Part shown: positions 11,618 to 22,210 of the stretch, in pieces
Position numbering within the stretch: position 1 is the first letter of the stretch
Layout: every line of letters starts with the position of its first letter
Assembly (NCBI GenBank): GCA_009760855.2
Contig: WPIO01000028.1
Location: 2,345,001 to 2,409,000, forward strand
DNA: 64,000 bases
Direction: 5' to 3'
DNA from: Cristatella mucedo
Lineage: Eukaryota; Bryozoa; Phylactolaemata; Cristatellidae
Program-made: the position numbers and the translations under genes
Notes under the pieces: generated by a model
The model's input: only the letters and a program-made list of their open reading frames with translations
What the model was told of the DNA's origin: nothing
Databases searched by the model: none

Positions 11618-13612
11618 CTGAAACGGTCATTGCACAACACACCAGTCACCGAGGCCGTAACCATGCAGGAAGGGAGGGGGAGTATGGATGTGGAAGAGCT
11701 CAGAAAGAGTCTATGGCCGCCTACTGCTGTCGCCGCCGCCCTGGCCTCCCCATCCACGTGCGAGAGGACCGTCTGCTGCGCAAGATGCGCAAGCTAGCCC
11801 TGAAAGTGCACTTGCAGGGCTAGTGGCACTGAGCCAAAAGAATGCCACGAGCTAGGCACTCGAAGTTTTTAACTGGACCGAAAGAAGAAGGGCTGATGAT
11901 GAGTACCACGACGACTGCTCGCTTCGTATAGCCAAGACAATAGTGGCAGAATCAAGGTTTGGCACACCCCTTTTTTCTCTGGAACCAGTGCTGGCGCACG
12001 GCATTTCATACACAGCACTGTAGATCAGAATGCACATCTAGGTGTGCATCGGAGGTGGCTGGTGGCTCAGCCAAGCCAGTCGCCTGGTTGGAATCTCACG
12101 AGAGGCAGTCCTAGTCCAACTAGCTCCGTAGGCGATCTTTTTGAACGCCTTTTCAGGCTGCGACGTGCTCAAAAATCGAGGAGAATCACGCCCTACTAGC
12201 AAAGCAGCACAGTGCATTACGTTGCTAGGAGCTTATTAAATATGATCGTTTATTACACGTGCAGCTTTATATACCAGACACAGGAGACTTTAACCGAGAT
12301 ACTAGATGACTAACTCTCACGGTGGCCATATTGACAGCTTGTGCAAACACTCGTGGCCACAAGTGTGTGCCATGCATGAGTGCACGGGAACAGTGACAAA
12401 CGATCTTGCTACACTACAGCTTGATTCTCTTATAACTTGACTGTTTGAGCTACTAGAGTGAACATAGCTGCTGCCACTCAAAAGCTTCTAGGGTACTTTT
12501 CACCGGCTTGCCGGGCCAGCTTCGAACAGTAGTGGCAAGAAGCCTACAGCCAGGCTTGCCAAGTAAAAGTAATGAGTGGTTGATTAAATGGCCGAAACTA
12601 GACATACTATTGCTACTTTCACTCAATGCCAGCCGTACAATACAATATTTGTTTCTTCTTGGTTAAATACCAATTGATTTGGAAGACAGACAGCCAATTA
12701 AATCGTATTTAAAACAATTTATAGCTGCTAGCTTTTGTCATGCTCGACTTTGTCTGGTTGCTAACATTGAGCGCTTTTGTCTCGCTTGCTTTTGCAACGG
12801 TGCCGATGGCGTCGTGTCTGCGCATGAGCGTACGGCACGGTGAACTTGGTACACCGGGTAGTCTGCAAGCCGCAGCTCTATGGAATTGATGGTCTTTTGC
12901 CCGGCAGAAGTGATGATCCTATGTCTGGCAGGCATGCTATTTACTATGAAATGTCGACTGTGCACAGATTTGGGGTACCCGGTTTGGATTGTGTCTGTTC
13001 ATGCTTTTAGCACTAAGAATGCTTGGCAGAGCAAGTTCATTTTACTGCACAAATATCTGACACGAACAAATTTGTTCCCATCAGCAGAACTTACAGACAA
13101 AATGGGTTGGTGAACACCCCTGTCAAGTGGATACAAGCACTCACACCTAACACTGCATTCCTACTACTAGGTTACCAGTTAAAGGCACTCAGTCATCTGT
13201 CAAAGAGAGTGAGCCGACATGCTGCCACTCTCTCCTCTGGTTCAGGAGCTCGTGGGTTCAACTCCCCGCAAGAGGAAATACAAGCAGATACTAGCTCCTA
13301 CATGTGTCTGTTGATGCTCTTGTGGAGCTTAGCTTTACACATATCCGGCTTACAGTTCAAAGATATTTTATTTTACAATACTCAGTAACTTACACAGGAC
13401 CTTTCTGCATTACTACTCTCGATCAAGTGGCAATGAACATCAAATCAATGACTAGTGACTTCAGCTGCAGCAGCAAGTAGGCTGCACGACATGTTTCTAT
13501 GCTGTGCAGCCTCCATGTTAAACCACAATATGAGCAACAGCAGAAGCACTCAACGGCTGCGTTGCACCAATCAGCCTTCACCTAGCACTACGAAACATTT
13601 TTTTTCACTCAC
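11618..13612 (-). other. CETN3 intron between EF-hand 2 and 3 exons
   Basis: About 2.0 kb with GT-AG ends. A GTGGGTTCAACTCCC sequence near 13,250 resembles a Pol III B-box, but no full SINE is clear. No other gene seen. Confidence 0.7.
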
Positions 13613-13727
13613 CAACGTCCTGAAAGTCTTCAAAAGCAATCTTGCCAGTGCTATCTTTGTCATAATCACGTAGTATTTTCAAAACGTCTGCTTTCTTCAT
13701 GTCAAAGCCTAATGCCCTCAAGGCAAC
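13613..13727 (-). CDS. CETN3: Centrin-3, EF-hand 2 exon
   Basis: Starts after cttatag in phase 0 with VALRALGFDMKKADVLKILR, almost the human centrin-3 sequence. EF-hand loop 2 is DKDSTGKIAFED, ending in Asp rather than Glu at position 12. The exon ends at G|gtgagt in phase 1. Confidence 0.93.
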
Positions 13728-14947
13728 CTATAAGAATCAAGCAAGCTGGGTCTCAGTCTAGGGGCAAGGTGCTTCAACTTCACGACCCAGGTCGCGGTAC
13801 TGTTACAATGGCGATTCATAATTGGCCATTGCAAGTAGGAGTGATGACTGCTAAGGAACACTGCTGCTATATGCATGAGGCTGTTAATCAGCTAAGATTT
13901 CCTTTAACAATTTTCATCCATACAGTGCACACTGAGAACTTAGTCTCTACTCAGGCATTTCACATATGCCGCAAAGTTCAAGCACACCGCTTTAATTTTT
14001 ACTTCACAAGCTGCAGTCGGGTAAGCTGTACTGCTGCCCTGGTTTGGCACAGGTAACCAGGTGCTTGCCTTTAACGACATAAGTCAAGGTAAATGCATTT
14101 TATGATCAAAGTCGTGGGATCCAACCCTCGGAACATGCGAAGCACCTGCGGTGCTATACGAATAATGTAATATAATTCATTTTTATAGCAACCTAAGAGA
14201 ACTTAATCTCTATTCAGGTGCTTTGGGAAGAGGAAGGAATACAACTATTTCGCTGGTGGATAGAGCTTCGGCTTAATGACACTAACGGCTCAGATGAGAG
14301 GAGATATTCACCGATGGCCACTGTAGCTAAAGGGATCTTCAGTTAGGTCAGCAGCCACACCTACTGCAGCTACCAGTACGGTGTTTCTCTAGTTGCTAGC
14401 ACCAAGTGCCACGTCGTAGGTCTGAGGCTTGGTGGTCGGCAATCAAACTCGGTTGGTGAAACTAAACAATGTTCCTGTCAGGTCTATGTCGAGTCAAACG
14501 CACCCTTGTGATGTTCAAACATCTGACAGATGGCACCTTATGAGGTATGCATCTGTGCACAGATCACTAGGCTGCTCTATCAATTAACCAGTGAGTTTAA
14601 AATAGAGCAATCTGGAAAGTGAGTACAGAATGATGCCAGTGGACTACTATTCAGCAAAACAGCAAAGACTTCGAGTTGTGTAAAACACATCATTGACCTA
14701 TCTGAATAATACGACAATCACTCTCGTGCGGTTCATCAGACACATCAGGACTACAACACTTTGGTCCAATTGACTAACGGCAAAAAGGCACGATCTGTTT
14801 TTGTTCTTACCTCGTGTCCCAATTCACCTAAGTTTACATATTAAGTTTCAACGTGAAAGGGTAAAGACGAATGCATTCAAAATGCTTGCATAAAACCACC
14901 AAAGGCAAAGTTCACATAACACATTTCAGCAACAACCAATAGCGCAC
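13728..14947 (-). other. CETN3 intron between EF-hand 1 and 2 exons
   Basis: About 1.2 kb. Contains a tRNA-like SINE piece on the plus strand near 13,750-13,800 (CAGTCTAGGGGCAAGGTGCT) and an antisense SINE-1 tail near 14,160-14,230 (GAGAACTTAATCTCTATTCA). Confidence 0.65.
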
Positions 14948-15101
14948 CTTAAGTTCATGATAATCCAGCATTTTGTCTTTATCTGTATCAAAAAGGTCAA
15001 AAGCATCCTTGACCTCCAGTTTCTGATCTTCACTGATCTCGCGGCGCTTTCTTCGGCGGCTAGCACCACCAGCCGGCACAGGTAATTCAACAGCCAAAGG
15101 C
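14948..15101 (-). CDS. CETN3: Centrin-3, coding exon with N-terminal arm and EF-hand 1
   Basis: Centrin-3 is a small EF-hand protein of centrioles and basal bodies. This exon encodes a basic arm ([12 protein letters not shown], compare KRKKRRELSEEQ) and EF-hand 1 with loop [12 protein letters not shown], which keeps acidic residues at positions 1, 3, 5, 9 and 12. The acceptor (cattgcag) leaves a one-base start (phase 2), so a small first exon with the initiator Met is expected upstream and was not found. An in-frame Met at 15,145 is an alternative start if that acceptor is not used. The donor is AAG|gtgcgc in phase 0. Confidence 0.9.
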
Positions 15102-15387
15102 CTGCAATGAGAGGCATGATTCGGCTGAGAGGTGTCATCCGGCACAAAGACAGATAACTATAGATAACTATATATAACTATATAGATAGGCAGAGGACAG
15201 ATAACTAAACAACATGGCTGAGGCCGGGCTACTCGGGACAGTTGTGCCATACACTCCACACCCAACAATCAAACGCGAGTGGTCGGTTGCAGTCAACTAG
15301 TTGCTATCAACACAACGGCATGCATCTTCTGTAAAGACATAGCTTGGCTACAGGACGAGGGCCAGCAGAAAATTGTACAGTGCCAGC

Positions 15388-15556
15388 CGTGCTGGCTTGG
15401 CCCAGTGGCTAAGGTGCTCGCCCCAACCGAGGTCAAGGTGAATGTATATGATGGCCGAGGTCGTAGGCTCGAGCCCCATGGCATATGTGAAGCGCCTGAC
15501 TAGAGATTAAGTTCTCTTAGGGTGCTATACAAATGAATTACATTTTTAATTATATT
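15388..15556 (+). mobile_element. SINE-1, well-preserved copy
   Basis: A-box region TGGCCCAGTGGCTAAGGTGC, B-box-like GTAGGCTCGAGCCCC, then a tail AGAGATTAAGTTCTCTTAGG followed by GTGCTATACAAATGAATTA. The tail matches the LINE-A 3' end. Confidence 0.8.
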
Positions 15557-16224
15557 ACACAAGAAAAAGAAGAGCTGTCGAATTCAGTCAAGCAGCAGCT
15601 ACCATCTATTGATGCATCAAACTTGAGACGGGTGGCGCACTAGTTTGAAACGACATAGCTGACACCAGCTACAGCATTCAAAACTGTGCTCCTTCTCTCC
15701 TAGATATATCAAGCCCACGACAAGAAGCCTTTTAACCTTCAAGTTAGCAAGCAAGCAGCTCAGTCACCTACTTAGCCATGTCTACATTTCCATGTGACCA
15801 GCAGTTACAAACAACAATCAATCAGTTTCTACAACCATTAGTGGCTCAGCAGGCAAACACAACGTGGCAGCAGGAAGTGGGAGAGACACAGAAAGAGAGA
15901 GAAAGAGAGGGAGAGAGAGAGAGAGACAGACAGAGAAAGAGAGGGAAGGATGAGCGAGAATGTATAGTAATGCACTCTAGCAGGGCTGAAGGAGAAGAAC
16001 TTTGCTGACAAACTGAAGACGATAGGCAGGCTGACTCTTACAAAAGTCACGAGTGCAGCAGGACCAAGTCAGCAGGGCAAAACTAGTGATAGTGGTGATA
16101 TAAACCTGCATATCTATGGTATAAATGACCACGTTGCAATGAATCATTGTTGCTTTATATAACAACTCGGCTTGTACATGGTCAAGTGCTCAAGTCAGTT
16201 CAATGCTATACCACACTCCGGAAA
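15557..16224. other. Unassigned sequence with a GA-rich tract
   Basis: A purine tract of GAGA repeats spans about 15,893-15,950. No gene recognised. Any CETN3 start exon or promoter could lie here or just to the left, but no Met plus donor could be chosen. Confidence 0.35.
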
Positions 16225-16535
16225 TGCATGTACTGCACGGTATGCTCCCAAAGCCTGGAACTCACTACTGACAAACGTCACAACGTCCCCTGACATGACG
16301 ACATTTAAAAAAAAAGCTTAAAACACACCTTTTTATTACAGCATTTGGTGGGTCTCTGTGATTTGTCCTTCGTGTGCATGTACCTACTTACACTATGCCT
16401 GCTGCTTGAGGATGTTACCACTAAACATTTGGTAATGCTTCCTGTGCAGCATCTGTCAAGCGCCAAATGAAAAATTCAGTTCACTGAGGGTGGGTGCTAT
16501 ACAAATATATTGATATTCTTATTATCATCACTTTA
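16225..16535 (+). mobile_element. LINE-A 3' end
   Basis: Reads TGCTCCCAAAGCCTGGAACT and later the 3'UTR with GGTGGGTCTCTGTGATTTGT, then a diverged 3' signature and an ATT-like tail. 5'-truncated. Confidence 0.7.
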
Positions 16536-16994
16536 ATCGTCGTAACTACACGGTGCGCAGCAGCTACCATGCGACTGCCATGCCCCAAATGAGGTACAGG
16601 CTTATCAGAATAGAGCAGGGGGCGGAGAAACTAGACAGTGCCACCCACCAGGCCTTGCCGAGCTCAGTGCCACCAGCACGATACCTTTGCTCTAGAAACA
16701 GACAGCCACGAATTCAGAGCCAAGGAAACCTATAGGCCAAGTTTGAGACATCTTGAAGGTCATTTAAGGCTAATTTCGAGAATCTACTCATTCTCATTAC
16801 TCGAATGCATTCCCTGAGCAATGCTATCAACAGGTTACATATCATATTGCACAGTGATGCACTATCACGGATACATCACGTGTATTAACCAACAAAAAAC
16901 TGCAGGCAAACTACTATTCCTATGCAATTAGCTAGCACGGTGATCCTCCATTTAGCGCGAGTCCCTTTATGATACAATAGCGAACTCGAAGAAG
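16536..16994. other. Unassigned sequence between LINE copies
   Basis: Nothing recognised on either strand. Confidence 0.3.
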
Positions 16995-19250
16995 CATGTA
17001 ATGTATCTCCGTCTGTAACTCCACAAAGTCGTAAAGACAATGTGGGTGTTACGCAGGAGTTTTGTATAGCGCACTCACAGCCTAAGCGGCTTTCGGTACG
17101 CATTCGGCAGCCAACAGACTTCGTCTCACGCAGCAAAGAAAAAGTGGGAAGCATAGCAGTCAGGAGAGGAGTTGAGGTAGTGAGTAGCGTGGAAGTAGCA
17201 CCTCAGAACCGCTGAAAAGGATGAGCCATAGTCGGCAATAGTAGAGTAGGTGTCCCGTAAGAATCGTAGAAGCGAATTCCGCAGTCTAGGACCTGCAGCA
17301 CTAAAGCTTCTGTCACCAACGGTCTTTAAGCGGAGGAAAGGAACAGCTAATTTATTGTCCACACAGAACCCGAGGGCACGAACAGGCTGAAACTGATGCA
17401 GCAGTTCAGCTAGGTACGAAGGAGCCAAGCCGTGGCGGGCCTTGTGGGTCAGCATAAAAACCTTGCTCTGAATCCATTGGTCAACCGGCATCCAAGTTAG
17501 CTCTTTTAGATAAGGAGACACGTGCTCAAACTTCTGGGACTTGAAGACCAGCCTTGCAGCCATATTCATAGTCCGCTGTAGTGGCATAATAGCTTTCTTT
17601 GGCAGCCCAGCCAAAAGGGAATTACAATAATCAAGCCAAGAGAGAACTAAGGAGCTAGTTACATTTTTTACAAGCCACTGTGGAAGACAGCTCCTAATCT
17701 TGGATAGGGATCGGACGTGATGGCTAGCTGCAGAAGCAGTCTTCTGAATGAAGCTTTTGAAATTAAGGCAGCTGCCGAAAACGACACCTAATTTCGAGCA
17801 CGTGGCGATGGTCGCATAACAGCATCACCTATTAGAAGAGCAAAGCCTTATAATTCAGCCACAAGCTTAGGGTGTCCTATGAGCAGCAGTTCGGTTTTAT
17901 CATCGTTTAATTTCAGGAAGTTTTCCAACATCCAGGATCGAATATTGACAAGGCAAGCATTCAATTTTTCAGTTGCTGCAGCATATTCCGACGGTTTGAA
18001 TGACAAATACAACTGAGTATCGTCAGCATACAAGTGATATCCTATTCCATGGGCCTTAATTACATTTCCCAGAGGTTGAGTATAAATGGAGAACAGCAAG
18101 GGACCGAGTACAGACCCTGAGGGACTCCACAGGTGACCCTTCTCGTGTGTGAGACCTGACCCCCACACGACACAGATTGAACACGATCAGACAAGTACGA
18201 TTTAAACCACGCCAGTGCTTCGTCTGCCAGACCGATCGTTGTTCTCAATCGTTCAAGCAGAGCATCGTGATCAATGGTGTCGAAGGCAGCAGACAGATCA
18301 AGCAGAGCTACGGCAGTGACATTCCCGTCGTCGTTACCACGTAGAATGTCATTGTTAACACGGAGGAGAGCAGTTTCGGTGGAGTGCTGCCTCTTAAACC
18401 CTGATTGAAATGTTTCTGGCATTTCATTCTTTTCAATATATTCAACCAGCTGCTTAGCAACAATTTTTTCAAAAATCTTTGACAAGAAAGGAAGAAAGGA
18501 AACTGGGCGATAGTTTGCAAGGACCTCTTGTGTCTAATCCAGGCTTTTAAGTATGGGTCTAACGATTGCCGATTTGAAGGATTTGGGGACGAACCCTTTT
18601 CCCAGAGAAGCATTAACAATCTTGGTTATGGCAGAGCTAAGTTGGACTGCTAGTGAAGACCACAGAGATGAAGGTATAGGGTCTTCAGGAGACGAGCTCT
18701 TTTTGCTTGACCTTATTAAGGTAGCCACATCGCATGCAGAAACCTCGGAGAACCATATAAGGAAGGTCACAGGTTGTGGAACCGCGATTGCTTTAGTCGG
18801 AGGGGGCTTAATAGGGGCACGAATGTGCACAATTTTTTCAGTACAGAAGGCTGAAAACTTATCGGCTGAGCCCTTGATATCTGGGAAGTCAGACCTCACA
18901 GCATTGGCCATTAAATGGTTCGCTGTCTTATAAATCTGTTTAGGGTCCGACTGGCAGGAATTCAGCTTTCGGATGAAAAAAGAGGCCTTGGCTTTTTTAA
19001 GCTTTCGGTTGTAAACTCGAAGAAAGTCTTTGAAATGGACTAGATCTGCATCAGACCCCGATTTCTTGAAACAACGTTTAAGCCTGTGCTTAATGCGGCG
19101 CATCTTTAAGATTTTTTTTTATAAATTGAAAGGAATCTCCACGACTTTGAACACGGATAGCATGAATGGGAGCATGCTTGACAAGAGCACTCCTGAGTGT
19201 CATGTTCATTGCATGAGTGAGGGTATCGAGGCTGCCGGTCGAGTCTGAAT
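16995..19250 (-). mobile_element. LINE-B, longest copy (reverse transcriptase, broken)
   Basis: Non-LTR retrotransposon of the L2/CR1-like group. On the minus strand, about 19,100-18,540 encodes the spacer before RT (ending SFKSAIVRPILKSLD, then stop). 18,485-18,060 encodes RT fingers and palm (FQSGFKRQHSTETALL, LLDLSAAFDTIDHDALLERL, GVPQG). After a frameshift near 18,110, 18,168-17,848 carries [15 protein letters not shown] and [11 protein letters not shown] with the catalytic Asp pair. 17,614-17,126 is the C-terminal region (LAELLHQFQPVRALGFCVDN). The 3'UTR ends near 16,995 with a short ACATT unit. At least two frame breaks and no endonuclease part: a dead 5'-truncated copy. Confidence 0.9.
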
Positions 19251-19814
19251 GCAGATAAATTTGTTAGTGACTAGAGCCTGCTCTCCACGTCTTACACAGA
19301 AAACCATCTTTGGAGCACCAGAACAGAAGCTGCATAATTCTGCTATAAAATCAGCTAGCAGGAAATGGCAATCGCCAGTAGACACAAATGACCACAAGCA
19401 CTCCCGCCAAAGTCACATTTCCCTTGTCAAATTTGCCTAATCGTGAGAGTGACCCAGTAACTCATTGGCACATACATGGACATACAATGCACACATTCAC
19501 GGACAACGAACTGTGACATGAGGAAACAAACGGCGATGCCTTGTTGTAGCATAACCGATTGCATCTGAACAACCCACTCTTTTTCTAAGATGTCATCGTA
19601 CTAGCGACCCCACTTTTCTGAAATCGTGGCTGAATGAGCAGTATGATTGGAACCTGGGGCACTTGGCACATCAAGACTGAGTGATGCAGGCAACACAAAC
19701 GTAGTACCAAGCATGTTGATCCAATCCTGAGTGATCCGTTATAAATCTTGAATGAATTCGCATTAAAACGTCAAAATAAATTTATGCCACGGGAGTGACG
19801 ACAGTAACAATATT
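19251..19814. other. Unassigned intergenic sequence
   Basis: No gene or recognisable repeat. Confidence 0.3.
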
Positions 19815-19945
19815 ATTAGCTCAGTTTTAAGGTGCTCACATTTAAATACCTAAGGTATGGGTTCGATCCCTGCAGAATGTATTCCTGTAGCACTGCTACA
19901 AAGGGGCAGACACTTGATAATTGCTACATAAATAAGGCTGTTGAA
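19815..19945 (+). mobile_element. SINE-2-like tRNA-derived element
   Basis: A-box-like GCTCAGTTTTAAGGTGCTCA, B-box GGGTTCGATCCCTG, and an end AATAAGGCTGTTGAATA resembling the SINE-2 3' end. Diverged. Confidence 0.5.
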
Positions 19946-20198
19946 TAAGCCTTCCCATACTTTACCATTCGTGAGCAACGTGAGCGTGTATCGAACGGCT
20001 CAATTATGACACTAGGCTCATGAAGATGACAGGGTAGCACCATCAAGCTCAGTTGCACGTTGCCACGAACTGACAGAGATATTGATGATGCACACGTTGA
20101 GGCGATGACGGGTTTCACATCTCTGATTTGTCACTCCAAGACGTAAATACGCATTCAGAGGGCGAAAATTAACTGGCACGATAAGACTAATACTTAGG

Positions 20199-20945
20199 TA
20201 ATAATAATAACAATACACTTCATATAACGCCTTCAGATAACTCAATCTCTTTCTAGGCACTTTACATTTGCTGCAAAGAAAGCACGATCGAATAGTTAGT
20301 AGTAGTAAGCTGAATAAACAACAAGAATAACATGGTTAGGGATGACATGCACAGGGTCAGCATGCAAGTATGGTTAATGGCAGCATGCAACAGTGTCAGC
20401 ACAATAAGCACAGACAGGACGAATCACAGCGAGCCACTAAACGCTGTAAAAAAAATAGATGCGTTTTAGTTTTTACTTTAAATGTGGACAAATCAGGAGA
20501 TATCGTGATGCAGGTCTGGAGTGAGTTCCAGGCTTTGGGAGCATATGAACTAAAGGCACGGTCTCCAAAGGTTTGTATGAGGTATAGGTAAGCAGTTAGA
20601 TTCCGAAAAGCGGATGGAACGATGCTTAGCCTGGTGGGGGAGTACACCTGATAGGTAGGCTGGAGCCAAAGAACGAAGGGACCTAAAAGTGAGTGACAAA
20701 ACCACCTTGAAGTCGATGCGTTGCTTGACTGGGAGACAGTGCAGGTCGGCGAGAAGTGGTGTAATGTGGCAACTGCGACACTTACGACAGACAAGCATAG
20801 CTGCAGATTTTTGCACCAGCTGTAAGCGTCTTATTGCACAGGCCGGTAGACCGGCAAGTAGTGAGTTACAGAAGTCAAGGAGGGATGTCACAAATGCATG
20901 GACCAATTTAGATGCGGTATCCAGACTATAGCATCTGCAACGCGG
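20199..20945 (-). mobile_element. LINE-A copy, 3' part
   Basis: Antisense AAT tail at 20,199, then the 3' signature and 3'UTR. Minus-strand frames read FGDRAFSSYAPKAWNSLQTC and HAFVTSLLDFCNSLLAGLPA from the C-terminal region. Broken by frameshifts; ends within the C-terminal coding part. Confidence 0.85.
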
Positions 20946-21242
20946 CGTCGTGGTTCGCATTCAACGGGAAAGCTTTCTCCCGAGTCTGATCGGCCAACCA
21001 CCCCGTACATCGAAGCAATCAAGTCTCGGGGTCCATTTACGTACCTAGCAGGACCGCTCATGATTGAATCCGTCCTTGGCGCTCGATATACAAACGGACA
21101 GCGGAAGCTTGACAATGCCAAGGTCGTTGCAGAGGTCCGCATCTTGCCAACCAGAAGTTTTTATAACACGTCGATCACAATAGCATCGCGATGATGAGAG
21201 CTAGTTAGCCGAAAAAATAACTGCTATATTTCAAGACTTAAG
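20946..21242. promoter_or_regulatory. Upstream region of ADAM-B (no core element identified)
   Basis: Three hundred bases between a LINE-A remnant and the ADAM-B start codon must hold the 5'UTR or an upstream splice acceptor. No TATA box was convincing. Listed for position only. Confidence 0.25.
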
Positions 21243-22210
21243 ATGACCGGTTGGTGCGCAACCGCCACCATTCTCGGCGCCGCCGTGGCAAGGGCGGTAG
21301 CAGTCGACGCCGGCTCGCGGCCAGCCGCCGACGATGCCCCCGCCGCTTTAACCCGCTACGACGTCACCCGGCTTATCTCTGTAGCGGCAATTCCGTCTGC
21401 GCCTGTCTCGCTGGACCGCGAGTTTTCGTCGACTTTTCTGGTTAACTTCACGGCGTTCGGGATTGCGTTATCGCTAATCTTGACGAAAATTGAGCCAAAC
21501 TCGATAGTCGATCTTGGAGCCACAGTGAGCTACAGAGGCGTCGCCGCGCCGCTAGTGAAACTCGATTACTTCGACGGCCACGTCGTCGGATTTGAGGACG
21601 ACAGCGAATTTCACGGAAGTCTTAGGAATGGCGTTCTTAACGGCGTGCTCGGCTATAATTCGACCGTTTTTCACTTGGAGTCCGCTGCCAGATTCCTCGT
21701 CGGATCGGGGCCTCGCGACATTATAGTATACCGGCTAGAGGACGTCCCGTTTCCGAGTAACCGGAAGCCCGTGCGCGCGAGCGCTGTACCTACCGGCTGC
21801 AAGCAGACGAGACTTGATCGCCGCAGGCGTCGGCGCAACGCTGGGAGGCGCCGAGTCTGCTCCGTCCACTTGGTGGCGGATGCCGCGTACCTGAAAGACT
21901 ACGCTAGGGACGACGTGGCCTTGGCTCTGCACGAGATGCTATTTCACATCCGAGAGGCCAATGCGATTTTCCAAGGGACCGACTTCAATGAAGACGGTGT
22001 CTCTGAAGGCATCGGGCTGCTAGTGTCGAATGTAACGTTCATCGATAAGGTGGACGCGTACGACTATAGCTCTCCCAACGGCACGCTGCTAATGGACGTC
22101 CTCAAAGATAGATATCGCTTCAAGTACGTCTGCCTTGGCATTCTGTGGACTTTCCAGAACATGCGGGACACTCTAGGCATGAGCTACGTAGCCCACCGGG
22201 CCAGTTTGGC
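21243..22210 (+). CDS. ADAM10-like metalloprotease B, exon 1 (signal peptide, prodomain, start of catalytic domain)
   Basis: Residues 1-25 form a plausible signal peptide (WCATATILGAAVARAVAVDA). The prodomain contains LVKLDYFDGHVVGFEDDSEF and a PTGC motif whose Cys sits where ADAM10 has its GGC cysteine switch. It is followed by six consecutive arginines, a furin-type cleavage site. The catalytic domain begins with VCSVHLVADAAYLKDY and continues through GTDFNEDGVSEGIGLLVSNV and RDTLGMSYVA. The exon ends at GC|gtaagt, phase 2. The paralogue at 1,155-2,236 has the same exon extent and phase. The family's usual role is ectodomain shedding of membrane proteins; substrates here are unknown. Confidence 0.88.

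Larger units (their letters stand above)
11120..15101 (-). other. CETN3: CETN3 gene span (five coding exons seen)
   Basis: Exons on the minus strand are 15,101-14,948, 13,727-13,613, 11,617-11,503, 11,417-11,341 and 11,163-11,120. Donors are all GT and acceptors all AG, with phases 0, 1, 2 and 1 between successive exons, each matched. The joined product has 167 residues downstream of a split first codon. This equals the length of human centrin-3 even before the missing start exon is added. Every predicted junction gives sequence continuous with the family. Confidence 0.93.

Noticed and set aside
15388..15470. Possible functional tRNA gene
   Set aside because: A- and B-box motifs are present, but the body cannot be folded by eye into a full cloverleaf, and the same head occurs in many diverged copies with a LINE-like tail. 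It is a SINE.
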